Source of the DNA: Ectothiorhodospiraceae bacterium 2226
Lineage (GTDB): Bacteria; Pseudomonadota; Gammaproteobacteria; GCA-013348725
Reading direction: 5' to 3'
Length of the DNA stretch: 64,000 nucleotides
Assembly (NCBI GenBank): GCA_013348725.1
Contig: CP054689.1
Coordinates: 236,501 to 300,500 of the forward strand
Made by a program: the position numbers and the translations under genes. Positions 40,934-49,109 of this stretch are shown one piece after another. A model generated the notes under the pieces. The model had not been told where the DNA came from. It searched no databases and worked only from the letters and a program-made list of their open reading frames with translations. How positions within the stretch are numbered: position 1 is the stretch's first letter; the number at the start of each line of letters is the position of its first letter.

Positions 40934-42349
40934 CTAGTCCTCTTGGTCGCACCAGGCGGCGAAGCGCGCGCCTGCACGGGCCGTACCGATCAGCGGCAAC
41001 AGCGCCGCCAGCTCCGGCCCCTCCAACGTGCCGGTGAGCGCCGCGCGCAGCGGCTGGAACAAACCCTTGCCCTTGCGCCCGGTGCGCGCCTTGAGCGCCG
41101 CCGCCAGCGCCTTGAAGTCCGTGCCGTGCGTGTCGAGCAGCTCGGCGGCCGCGGCGAAGAACGCCCCCCCGGCCTGCTCGACCGCGCCGCGTGCGGGCCC
41201 CTCCAAAGCCAGTGGCTCGCCGTACACCGCGCGCACCCAATACTCCACATCTTCGGTCAGCCACACGTTGTCGCGCACCGCCTGCAGAAACGCCGGTTGT
41301 TCGGCGGCCGGCACCGGGCCGAGCGCCGGTGCCGCCCATGCCAGCAGGGCGGCCATGTCCAGGGCGCCCAGCGCCTCGCGCTGCCACGCCGTCAGGCGCG
41401 CCGCGTCGTGCTGCGCCGGCGCGCGCCCCACGCGCGCGAGATCGAACGCACGCGCCAGCGCGGGCAGCGGCGCCAGCGCATTGTCCTCGTAATAATGGCC
41501 CAAACGCGCAAGATGGTTGACCACGGCGAGCGGCAGGTAACCCGCCGCCCGCAGCGCGCCCAGCGCAAGGCTGTCGCTGCGCTTGGACAGCGGCTGGGCG
41601 TCCTCGCCCACCACCAAGGGAAGATGCCCATAGCGCGGGACCGGCAGATCGAGCGCTCGCAGCAACGCAATCTGACGCGGGGTGTTGCTGATGTGATCCT
41701 CGCCGCGCAGCACGTGCGTGACCCCCATCAGCGCGTCGTCCACTGCGTTGCTAAAGAAGAAGGCGGGGCTCCCATCGGCGCGCCGGATCACGAAATCGCC
41801 GATGTCCGCGGCGCGAAACTGCTGGCGTCCGCGCACCAGGTCATCGAAGTCCAGCGTAGCGCGCGCGGGCATGCGAAAGCGCAGCGTGTGCGCCTCGCCC
41901 GCCGCCACCCGCCGCGCCACCTCCGCGGCCGCCAATGCCGCGCAGCGCCCGGAGTAACGTGGCGGGCGCCCCGCCGCCCGCTGTGCGGCGCGCTCGGCCT
42001 CCAACTCGCCCACCGTGCAAAAGCAGGGATAGGCGTGGCCGCCGTTCACCAGCCGGTCGAGCTGCGCCGCGTAGACGGCGCCGCGCTCGGATTGACGAAA
42101 CGGCCCCTCCGGCGCCTCACGGTCAGGGCCCGCGTCCCACGCCAAGCCCAGCCAACGCAGATCCTCCATTAGGTCCGCCTCGTGGGAGGCCTCCGAACGG
42201 ATGGCATCGGTATCCTCGATGCGCAGCAGAAAGCGGCCGGCGGCGGCGTGGGCCAGCAGGTAGCTGAACAGCGCGGTACGCGCGTTGCCGAGGTGCAGGC
42301 GGCCGGTCGGGCTGGGCGCGAAGCGCGTGATGGCGGGTGTGACGGTCAT
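40934..42349 (-). CDS. gltX: Glutamyl-tRNA synthetase, GltX type with HLGN and LSKR motifs
   Basis: This 471-residue class I [16 protein letters not shown] [20 protein letters not shown] (HIGH motif HLGN), has [12 protein letters not shown], and a KMSKS equivalent LSKRSDS. A partial zinc motif CFC is present without an obvious second pair. The HLGN form resembles the second GluRS (GltX2) lineage of some proteobacteria rather than the HVGG form. Whether it charges tRNA-Glu, tRNA-Gln or both cannot be told here. The gene pairs with cysS and is divergent from ppiA over 114 bases. Confidence 0.92.
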   Translation of the reverse strand: MTVTPAITRFAPSPTGRLHLGNARTALFSYLLAHAAAGRFLLRIEDTDAIRSEASHEADLMEDLRWLGLAWDAGPDREAPEGPFRQSERGAVYAAQLDRLVNGGHAYPCFCTVGELEAERAAQRAAGRPPRYSGRCAALAAAEVARRVAAGEAHTLRFRMPARATLDFDDLVRGRQQFRAADIGDFVIRRADGSPAFFFSNAVDDALMGVTHVLRGEDHISNTPRQIALLRALDLPVPRYGHLPLVVGEDAQPLSKRSDSLALGALRAAGYLPLAVVNHLARLGHYYEDNALAPLPALARAFDLARVGRAPAQHDAARLTAWQREALGALDMAALLAWAAPALGPVPAAEQPAFLQAVRDNVWLTEDVEYWVRAVYGEPLALEGPARGAVEQAGGAFFAAAAELLDTHGTDFKALAAALKARTGRKGKGLFQPLRAALTGTLEGPELAALLPLIGTARAGARFAAWCDQED

Positions 42350-42463
42350 GCGGGCGCATGTTAGCCCAAAGCGCCGGAGCGACCAAGGCGCACCGGGGCC
42401 CTCGGGTTTCGCGCCCTGCGCAAACCTTCTATCATTGCCCGCTTTACCAGGAGGAATGCCCCG

Positions 42464-43030
42464 ATGCTGCGCGCCTTATTGCTCCTCACCGGCCTGAGCC
42501 TCGCCGGTACCGCCTTCGCCGAGCAGGCAGCCCCCACCGTGCGGCTGCAGACCAACCTCGGCGACATCGTGCTCCAGCTCGACCGAGAGAAGGCGCCGCA
42601 GACCGTCGACAACTTTCTGCAGTACGCCCGCGATGGGCATTACGAGGGGACCATCTTCCACCGCGTCATCGACGGCTTCATGATCCAGGGCGGCGGCTTC
42701 ACCGCCGACTTCGAGCAGAAGCCCACCCGCGACCCGATTCCCAACGAGGCCGACAATGGTCTCAAGAACACCCGCGGCACGGTGGCCATGGCGCGTACGG
42801 GGCATCCGCACTCGGCCACGGCGCAGTTCTTCATCAACGTCGTCGACAATCCGTTCCTCGACCACCGCGCTCCCAACATGGCCGGCTGGGGCTACGCCGT
42901 TTTCGGCGAGGTCGTCGAGGGCATGGACGTGGTAGACCAGATTCGCCGCGTGGCGACCGGTCCGGGCGGACCCATGCCCTCGGACGTGCCGCGCTCACCG
43001 ATCGTCATCCAAGCCGTATCGGTCGACTAA
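42464..43030 (+). CDS. ppiA: Periplasmic cyclophilin, peptidyl-prolyl isomerase A
   Basis: This 188-residue protein has a signal peptide ending TAFAEQ and a cyclophilin domain with the active-site Arg in [14 protein letters not shown] and [12 protein letters not shown]. It speeds proline isomerisation in the periplasm. AGGAGG lies 9 bases before the ATG. ppiB follows by 13 bases. Confidence 0.95.
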   Translation: MLRALLLLTGLSLAGTAFAEQAAPTVRLQTNLGDIVLQLDREKAPQTVDNFLQYARDGHYEGTIFHRVIDGFMIQGGGFTADFEQKPTRDPIPNEADNGLKNTRGTVAMARTGHPHSATAQFFINVVDNPFLDHRAPNMAGWGYAVFGEVVEGMDVVDQIRRVATGPGGPMPSDVPRSPIVIQAVSVD

Positions 43031-43043
43031 AGAGGGATCACGC

Positions 43044-43544
43044 ATGATCAGGATGCACACCAACCAGGGCGTCATCGATATCCGTCTGCACGAGGACAAG
43101 GCGCCCGACACCTGCAAGAACTTCCTGCGCTACGTGCAGGAAGGCTTCTACGACGGCACGATCTTCCACCGCGTGATCAACGGCTTCATGATTCAGGGCG
43201 GCGGCATGGAGCCGGGTATGCGCGAGAAGCAAACCCACGGCCCGGTGCGCAACGAGGCCGACAACGGGCTGAAGAACCTGCGCGGCACGCTTGCCATGGC
43301 GCGCACGCAGGATCCGCACTCGGCCACCGCGCAGTTCTTCATCAACGTCGCCGACAACGCCTTCCTCGATCACCGCGCCCCGACCGTGGAAGGCTGGGGT
43401 TACTGCGTGTTCGGCGAAGTGGCGGGCGGCATGGACACGGTGGACCAGATCAAGCGTGTGCCGACCACCACCCGCGGCTTCCACCAGGACGTGCCGGCGG
43501 ACGACGTCGTGATCGAACGCGTCGAAGTGGTCGACGAGGCGTGA
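43044..43544 (+). CDS. ppiB: Cytoplasmic cyclophilin, peptidyl-prolyl isomerase B
   Basis: This 166-residue cyclophilin without a signal peptide has the same active-site pattern as ppiA ([26 protein letters not shown]). The two are about 60 percent alike by eye and look like a tandem duplication specialised for two compartments. Its stop overlaps the lpxH GTG start (GTGA). Confidence 0.96.
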   Translation: MIRMHTNQGVIDIRLHEDKAPDTCKNFLRYVQEGFYDGTIFHRVINGFMIQGGGMEPGMREKQTHGPVRNEADNGLKNLRGTLAMARTQDPHSATAQFFINVADNAFLDHRAPTVEGWGYCVFGEVAGGMDTVDQIKRVPTTTRGFHQDVPADDVVIERVEVVDEA

Positions 43545-44257
43545 TCACCCTCTTCATCTCGGACCTGCACCTCGAAGGCAACCGTCCGCATATCGCCCAG
43601 CGCTTCGTGCGGTTTCTGCAGGAGGATGCCGTACGGGCCGACGCCCTCTACATCCTGGGCGATCTGTTCGAGGCCTGGCTCGGCGACGACGTGATCGTGC
43701 CCGAGGTGCAACCGATCATGCAGGCGCTGCGCGCGACCTCGGCAGCGACGCCGGTCTACCTGATGCACGGCAACCGCGACTTCCTGCTCGGGGAAGGCTT
43801 TGCGGAGGCGACCGGCGTGCACCTGCTTCCCGATCCCAGCGTCATCGATCTGTACGGCACGCCGACGCTGCTCATGCACGGCGACAGCCTGTGCACGGAC
43901 GACGCGCAGTATCAGCAGTTCCGCGCCATGGTGCGCGATCCCGCCTGGCAGGCGCAGGCGCTCGCGCTGAATCCCGAGGCGCGCATCGCCAAGGCACGCG
44001 AACTGCGCGCCATGAGCCGCGAGGCCAACACCATGAAGGCGGAGGACATCATGGACGTCAATGCCGACGCGGTGGTGGCGGTGCTGCGCGAGCACGGCGT
44101 ACGGCGGCTGATCCACGGCCATACCCATCGCCCGGCCCACCACACGCTGAGCGTGGACGGTGCGCCGGCCGAGCGCTGGGTGCTGAAGGACTGGGATACC
44201 GAAGGGGGCGTGCTGGAATGTGATGCCGCCGGCTGCCGGGCGCGTACCCTCGACTGA
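43541..44257 (+). CDS. lpxH: LpxH, UDP-2,3-diacylglucosamine diphosphatase
   Basis: This 238-residue calcineurin-like metallophosphoesterase makes lipid X in lipid A synthesis. Metal ligands are visible in SDLHLEG (Asp8, His10), [11 protein letters not shown] (Asp41), [15 protein letters not shown] and HGHTHRP. The GTG start overlaps the ppiB stop by 4 bases. The cysS/ppiA-ppiB-lpxH neighbourhood is widespread in gammaproteobacteria. Confidence 0.96.
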   Translation: MITLFISDLHLEGNRPHIAQRFVRFLQEDAVRADALYILGDLFEAWLGDDVIVPEVQPIMQALRATSAATPVYLMHGNRDFLLGEGFAEATGVHLLPDPSVIDLYGTPTLLMHGDSLCTDDAQYQQFRAMVRDPAWQAQALALNPEARIAKARELRAMSREANTMKAEDIMDVNADAVVAVLREHGVRRLIHGHTHRPAHHTLSVDGAPAERWVLKDWDTEGGVLECDAAGCRARTLD

Positions 44258-44286
44258 CCGGCGGCGCGAACCGCTAGCGCGCGGCC

Positions 44287-45027
44287 TCAAAAACCGCCGA
44301 GCGAATAGCGCTCGTAGCTCTCCGGCAGGCGGAACAGGGCCTCGTCGACCGGCCAAGCGGGCTCGTGCGCGGTGAGATAGCGGCCCACCGCGCCGTCCTC
44401 GGAGCGCTCCCACACGGGCAGTCCGTGTTCCAGGTGGCGCGCCGGGGCGTAGATATGCGTCGCAAGGTCGCAGGGTCGACGCATGTCGGGCGGCACCATG
44501 GCGAGCGACGCACCATGCTGGCCGGCGAGCACGGTCAGGAACTCGCCCACCGCGGCGACTGCCTCGTCGTACAATCCCGGCACGCTCACCACCTCGTTGC
44601 ATACCTCGCCGTTGGCGATAAAGCGGTGACGCTGGGCGTCATGCCCGGCGACGGCTTCGGGCAACGCGTCCCCGAGCTCGACGCGCTCCTCGTCGAGCTC
44701 CAAGGCCATGCCCGGGGCCTCCTCCACCGCGCGCGGCTCGATCACGAGGATATTGCCGTTCATGTTGTTCACGCTGTAGATGGTCTGCGTGCCGCGGTCG
44801 AACAACACGAAGTCGTCCGCGTCCTCGCCACCGTCCATGCGCATGAACTCGCGTGTCACCAGGGTGCGCGTCAAGTAGGGCTCGGAGCCATGCTCCTGCT
44901 CCATGAACGTCAGCATCAGGCTGGCGGGCTGCTCGCCGGCGCGCTCGCAGCCCGCCAATCCAAGACCGACCGCGCCGAGACTGATCGCGACCCCGACCGA
45001 AAGCGTACGCCTCACTCCCCGTTTCAT
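44287..45027 (-). CDS. Uncharacterised lipoprotein, last gene of the ATP-grasp/DUF455 operon
   Basis: This 246-residue protein has a lipoprotein signal (lipobox LAGC, Cys27). I do not recognise the mature domain. It is mostly beta-rich and acidic, with a stretch RTLVTREFMRMDGG then DFVLFDRGTQTIYSVNN that resembles periplasmic beta-sheet proteins which read out bound ligand, and two further cysteines (EVCNEV and RRPCDL). GGAGGGG lies upstream of the ATG, which overlaps the DUF455 stop by 4 bases. Tight coupling points to a role in the same process as the three upstream genes. Confidence 0.75.
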   Translation of the reverse strand: MKRGVRRTLSVGVAISLGAVGLGLAGCERAGEQPASLMLTFMEQEHGSEPYLTRTLVTREFMRMDGGEDADDFVLFDRGTQTIYSVNNMNGNILVIEPRAVEEAPGMALELDEERVELGDALPEAVAGHDAQRHRFIANGEVCNEVVSVPGLYDEAVAAVGEFLTVLAGQHGASLAMVPPDMRRPCDLATHIYAPARHLEHGLPVWERSEDGAVGRYLTAHEPAWPVDEALFRLPESYERYSLGGF

Positions 45028-45830
45028 GCGTCCAACCCCTCCAGGAACGTCATTTCATCATCCGAGAATCCGGCCTCGCGCCGGGCCTCCCAATGGAACG
45101 GCCCCTTGAGCCGCCCCTTCATGTGGCGCGCGATCAGCGCCTTGAACGTCGCCCCCGGCTCAAGGCCCCGCGCGGCACAGGCGTAGCGATACCAGCGCGA
45201 ACCGACCGCGACGTGCCCCTTCTCGTCGCGCAGGATGATCGTCAGGATTTCCACCGCGCGGGCGTCGCCCGCCGCCGCCAAGCGCTCCATCAAGCCCGGC
45301 GTGACGTCCAACCCGCGCGCCTCCAGCACGCGCGGCACCAGCGCCATACGCGCCACCACATCATGCGCCGTCTCGCAGGCCATCTCCCACAACCCGTCGT
45401 GGGCATCGAAGTCGCCGTAGGCGTACCCGAGCGACGCGAGGTGGGCCTGCAGCAACTCAAAGTGCAGCGCCTCCTCGGCCGCGACCCGCAGCCAGTCACC
45501 ATAATACGCCGGCGGCAGACCGCGAAAGCGGTACACGGCATCCAGACCGAGATTGATGGCGTTGAACTCGATATGGCACAGGGCGTGGATCAGCGCGGCG
45601 CGCCCTTCGCGACTGCCTAGCCCGCGCTTGGGCAGAACGCGAGGCGGCACCAGGCGCGGACGTGCCGGCCGCCCCGGCACGGGCACCGGCACGGCCGCCG
45701 CTTCCTCGCCGGCGACGGCGCGCCCCGCGTCCCACGCCGTCTGCAACGCCCGGGTCGCGGCCACCTTGCGAGTGGGGTCGCACATCATCAGCGCGGCGTG
45801 GGCACCCTGCGTGAGCGAGGCGGCGCTCAT
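45024..45830 (-). CDS. DUF455 ferritin-like protein, probable di-metal oxidase or hydroxylase
   Basis: This 268-residue helical protein of the DUF455 family has ferritin-like metal-ligand patterns HIEFNAI, EEALHFELL and LRDEKGHVAVG, which supply Glu and His in EXXH-type pairs. Such proteins bind two iron (or Mn/Fe) ions; related folds include the tRNA hydroxylase MiaE, but no substrate is known for DUF455. The ATG at 45830 overlaps the ATP-grasp stop by 4 bases; a much longer frame upstream is an antisense artefact. It is co-translated with the lipoprotein that follows. Confidence 0.85.
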   Translation of the reverse strand: MSAASLTQGAHAALMMCDPTRKVAATRALQTAWDAGRAVAGEEAAAVPVPVPGRPARPRLVPPRVLPKRGLGSREGRAALIHALCHIEFNAINLGLDAVYRFRGLPPAYYGDWLRVAAEEALHFELLQAHLASLGYAYGDFDAHDGLWEMACETAHDVVARMALVPRVLEARGLDVTPGLMERLAAAGDARAVEILTIILRDEKGHVAVGSRWYRYACAARGLEPGATFKALIARHMKGRLKGPFHWEARREAGFSDDEMTFLEGLDA

Positions 45831-47089
45831 GCCCGGCTCGCCACGGGAAACAGCGGCGCCACCTCGATGTGCAATACGGCCTGCGCCGCGCGCAACGCGG
45901 CCTCGGCCTCGGCGGCCGAAGGGGCGCGCGCGAACACGAAACCAAGGTAGCTCGCACCCTCCGGCAGCGGTGTTAGCGTGTAGCCTTCCCGGACCTCGAT
46001 CACCACATCCTCCACGTACGGTATCTTGAGCGCCGCCAGCACGCCTGACACCCGTCGCAGGACGCCGGCGCGCGGCGTCGGCAACATCAGCACACCGGCC
46101 CCGCCCTGCGGCGGCGCCGACTCCGGGGCGCTGCCCAGCAGTTGACCCAACACGAGGTCCTCGAGCTCCATGCCCGTGCCCCAGCGCAGCAATCGGCCAC
46201 ACAACCCGCCGATGGTGCGCGCCGCCACTTCCAGTAGCCACACCCCTTCGTCGTTCACTCGACACTCGGCGTGCACCGGCCCATGCCGCAAGCCGTACGC
46301 CGCACAGGCGCGCGCCACCTCGGCGGCGACGGCCTGCTGGACGCCAATCGGATGGCGCGAGGGCGTCACGTAATAGGTCTCTTCGAAGAACGGGCCGTCC
46401 AAGGGATCGGGCTTGTCGAATACCGCAAGCACACGCAGCTCACCGTCCTCGAGCAGGCCTTCGAGCGCAACCTCCACTCCGGGGACGAAACGCTCGAGCA
46501 GCGCCGTCGCGCGCTCGTGTGCACAGGCGGCCTCGCGCACGATGGCGCGCAGGCGCGCGCCGGCATGCTCGAGCGCTGCGGGCGTGTCGACCCGCATCAC
46601 GCCGCGGCTGCCCGACATCGCCACCGGCTTGATCACGGCAGGAAAGGGAAAGTCGGCGGCCTGCGGCACGAGCGGCCGAGTGAGATCCACAACGCGGTGC
46701 GGCGGTATCCGCACGCCCGCCGCCGCCAGCCGTGCGCGCGCGAGATCTTTGCGCCGGGCGAGGCGAGCCGCCTCGGGTGGGTTATGTGGCAGCCCCAAGG
46801 CCCGACAGGCACGTGCCGCAAGCTCCAGGCTGGCGTCGTCCAGACCCAGCACCCCGGCGAAGGGGGCCCGCTCGGCCGCCTCGAGGATGCGCCGCAGCGC
46901 GGCGTCGGGCTGCGAAAAGTCGATGTGCAGCCCCTGTGCATAGGCGGCCACCAGAGAGTGGCGCCCTTCCGAGGCGACCAGCACCTCCGCGCCCCGGCGC
47001 AGCGCCGCACTCATGTAGGGGCCGGTGCGGTAGCTGCCGTGCGGCGCAACCAGCAGCAGGCGCGGGTTAGAAACCGGCGCCTCCACCAC
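45827..47089 (-). CDS. ATP-grasp domain enzyme of unknown substrate
   Basis: This 420-residue protein has an N-terminal Rossmann-like region (LLLVAPHGSYRTGPYMSAA), then an ATP-grasp fold (about 110-310): AVIKPVAMSGSRGVMRV for ATP binding, LLERFVPGVEVALEGLL, and a late metal-binding VHAECRVNDEGVWLLEVAARTIGGL. A C-terminal domain follows. It probably joins a carboxylate to an amine or thiol; the substrate is unknown. It overlaps the A-type carrier gene by 23 bases and DUF455 by 4 bases, so all four genes of the operon are coupled. Confidence 0.87.
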   Translation of the reverse strand: MVEAPVSNPRLLLVAPHGSYRTGPYMSAALRRGAEVLVASEGRHSLVAAYAQGLHIDFSQPDAALRRILEAAERAPFAGVLGLDDASLELAARACRALGLPHNPPEAARLARRKDLARARLAAAGVRIPPHRVVDLTRPLVPQAADFPFPAVIKPVAMSGSRGVMRVDTPAALEHAGARLRAIVREAACAHERATALLERFVPGVEVALEGLLEDGELRVLAVFDKPDPLDGPFFEETYYVTPSRHPIGVQQAVAAEVARACAAYGLRHGPVHAECRVNDEGVWLLEVAARTIGGLCGRLLRWGTGMELEDLVLGQLLGSAPESAPPQGGAGVLMLPTPRAGVLRRVSGVLAALKIPYVEDVVIEVREGYTLTPLPEGASYLGFVFARAPSAAEAEAALRAAQAVLHIEVAPLFPVASRA

Positions 47090-47438
47090 ATCCGGCGCAG
47101 GCGCCGCTGCCGCCGAGGACCTGGAACACCTTATTGAACACGAAGCTCGGCGTGTCCTCGTCGAAATCGATCTCGCAGCCGTCGAGATAGTTCATCGCCA
47201 CGCTGTCCACCACCAGACGGAAGCCCTCCCCCTCCAGCACGCGATCGTAGGCCGTGGTCTCCTCGGCAAAGGTCATGCCGTAGCTCATGCCACCGCAACC
47301 GCCGCCGGAGACGAACACGCGGATGGCCTCCACGCTGTCGTCGGCATCGGCCTGCAGTTCGGCCAGTTTGCTGCGCGCCGCCTCGCTGAGCCGCATCTCG
47401 TGGTCCAAGATGGTGTTCGAGTAGTTCGCTTCAGGCAT
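47067..47438 (-). CDS. A-type iron-sulfur carrier (ErpA/IscA family) with a CxxC C terminus
   Basis: This 123-residue protein has the HesB/IscA fold, with Cys48 in SGGGCGGMSYGM and a C-terminal cysteine pair. In IscA, ErpA and SufA the pair is CGC; here it is Cys114-Ala-Gly-Cys117 (CAGC), and an extra Cys88 is present. It should carry [2Fe-2S] or [4Fe-4S] clusters to apo-proteins. It is the first gene of the operon with the ATP-grasp and DUF455 genes and is divergent from yggX, another iron-handling gene. Confidence 0.88.
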   Translation of the reverse strand: MPEANYSNTILDHEMRLSEAARSKLAELQADADDSVEAIRVFVSGGGCGGMSYGMTFAEETTAYDRVLEGEGFRLVVDSVAMNYLDGCEIDFDEDTPSFVFNKVFQVLGGSGACAGCGGGAGF

Positions 47439-47466
47439 TCCTGCACCTCCGTGGTTCTATCGGCAC

Positions 47467-47501
47467 ATTATACAGGGTGCGCCCGGTCCCACTGATATAA
47501 T
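47467..47501. promoter_or_regulatory. Divergent -10 elements for yggX (+) and the A-type carrier operon (-)
   Basis: An extended -10 TGATATAAT (TATAAT at 47496-47501) points toward yggX. On the other strand a TATAAT (47467-47472) points toward the A-type carrier gene, 29 bases from its ATG. No clear -35 elements are present. The two promoters are interleaved within 35 bases of a 151-base gap, so one regulator could control both. Confidence 0.6.
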
Positions 47502-47589
47502 GCGGGCGTTCGCAACCGCGACTCATCGTCATTCGGGGCTGCGCGCCCGCTCCGGGGCGGCGCGCCCGGGAAACTTCTGGAGGTCCATC

Positions 47590-47874
47590 ATGACGCGCAC
47601 CGTGTTTTGCCAGGTCTTGAAGCAGGAAGCCGAGGGACTGGAGCGCCCGCCGCACCCCGGGGAACTCGGTCAGCGTATCTTTGAGAACGTCTCCAAGGAG
47701 GGCTGGCGCCAGTGGCTGGAACGCCTGTCGGCCATCATCAACGAAAACCGACTGAACACCGCCGACCCGGCCAGCATCGCCGTCATCGAGAAGCACATGG
47801 TCGGCTTTCTGTTCGGCGAGGGTGAGGCTGGGACCCTGCCGGAGGGATTTCGCCCGCCGGGGCAGAAGAAGTAG
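47590..47874 (+). CDS. yggX: YggX, Fe(2+)-trafficking protein
   Basis: This 94-residue protein starts MTRTVFCQVLKQEAEGLERPPHPGELG, given here by its conserved Cys7 and PPHPGELG segment, and contains WRQWLERLSAIINENRL and the GFLFGEG end of the family. YggX protects labile Fe-S clusters and takes part in iron movement. A TGGAGG site precedes the ATG. It is divergent from the Fe-S carrier operon. Confidence 0.96.
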   Translation: MTRTVFCQVLKQEAEGLERPPHPGELGQRIFENVSKEGWRQWLERLSAIINENRLNTADPASIAVIEKHMVGFLFGEGEAGTLPEGFRPPGQKK

Positions 47875-47890
47875 ACGAGAACCGCCCGCG

Positions 47891-49102
47891 TCACCTTATC
47901 CGCAGGCCCAGCACCAGATCCATGACGTTGGTGCCGGTCGGGCCGGTGTCGACGAGGTCACCCGCCGCTTCCAGAAACGTGCCGGCGTCTGCGTGGCGTA
48001 GCGCGCGCGCCGCGTCCTCGCCGGCGGCCTCGCCGCGCGCCACGCTCCCCCCATCGATCAGCGCACCGGCCTCCTCGGTCGGCCCGTCGCTGCCGTCGGT
48101 ACCGACCGCGAGCAGCCACACCCCACCCTGCCCCGCCAATTCGCGCGCCGCCGCGAGGGCGAGGTGCTGATTGCGGCCGCCACGGCCCGGATGCGGCGGC
48201 AGCGTCACGGTGGTCTCGCCGCCCCATACGTGCAGTCCGTCCGGCCCTTCCAGCAGGCTGCGCGCCAGCTGCTCACCCAAACCCGCCGCCTCGCCCGCCA
48301 GCGGTGCCGCATGTTCGTGCACGGCGAGCCCCCGCTCCACGGCGGCGGCCACCGCCGCACGGCGCGCGTGGCCGTTACTCGCGAGGATGTGGCTGCTCAC
48401 CCAAGCCGCCGCCGGCTCGTCCGCGGCCAGAGGCGGCGGCGCCCGATCGAGCAACGCGGCGACCCAGTGGGGCAGGTGTGCCGGCAGTGGCGGCCACGCC
48501 ACGGGATAGAGGGGAGCCGAGCCGATGATGTCGAGGCGATCGTCCGGCACATCGGAGATGACCAACTGCAGGACCCGCCGCCCTGCCAGAACGCGCGCGA
48601 GGCGCCCCGCCTTGACCAGGGAGACCCGCTGGCGCAGAGCGTTGACCTGATCGATGGGAAGGCCGCTGGCGAGCAGCCAGCGGTTCAGGCGCACCAATGC
48701 CTCCAACTCCACCCCCGCCGGCAGCGCTTCCAGCAGCGCGGAGGCGCCGCCCGAGAGCAGGAACATAAGCGAGGCATCGTGCGGTGTCCCGGCGATCCAC
48801 TCCCGGACACGCCGGCCCGCGCGCAGGCTCTCGGCATCCGGCTCCGGGTGTCCGGCTTCAATACATTCGAGAGCGCGACAGCCGGGCGCCAGATGGCCGG
48901 GCTTGGTGACCACCAGTCCGTCCAACCCCGGCCAGTGCGCCAGCGCACCGGCCGCCATGCTGCAGGCGGCCTTGCCGACGCTCAACAGCGCGCTCGGGCG
49001 CGGCGGGCGATGCGCCGCAAGATAGTCCGCAACCACCCGCTCCCCGCGCACGCTTTCCAGCGCGGCGTGGAGCAGGTGGAGCAGCGTGTCGCGCGGAGTC
49101 AC
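47891..49102 (-). CDS. Glycerate 2-kinase, GckA/MOFRL family
   Basis: This 403-residue enzyme has an N-terminal DUF4147 domain with the SVGKAA and LISGGASALLE-type motif (here LLSGGASALLE) and a C-terminal MOFRL domain with GRNQHLAL, GTDGSDGPTEEAGA and GPTGTNVMDL. It phosphorylates glycerate to 2-phosphoglycerate, feeding lower glycolysis from glyoxylate or serine metabolism. The start is GTG at 49102 with a weak ribosome-binding site. It follows the SulP gene by 7 bases, implying co-transcription. Confidence 0.92.
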   Translation of the reverse strand: MTPRDTLLHLLHAALESVRGERVVADYLAAHRPPRPSALLSVGKAACSMAAGALAHWPGLDGLVVTKPGHLAPGCRALECIEAGHPEPDAESLRAGRRVREWIAGTPHDASLMFLLSGGASALLEALPAGVELEALVRLNRWLLASGLPIDQVNALRQRVSLVKAGRLARVLAGRRVLQLVISDVPDDRLDIIGSAPLYPVAWPPLPAHLPHWVAALLDRAPPPLAADEPAAAWVSSHILASNGHARRAAVAAAVERGLAVHEHAAPLAGEAAGLGEQLARSLLEGPDGLHVWGGETTVTLPPHPGRGGRNQHLALAAARELAGQGGVWLLAVGTDGSDGPTEEAGALIDGGSVARGEAAGEDAARALRHADAGTFLEAAGDLVDTGPTGTNVMDLVLGLRIR

Positions 49103-49109
49103 GCCGCCG

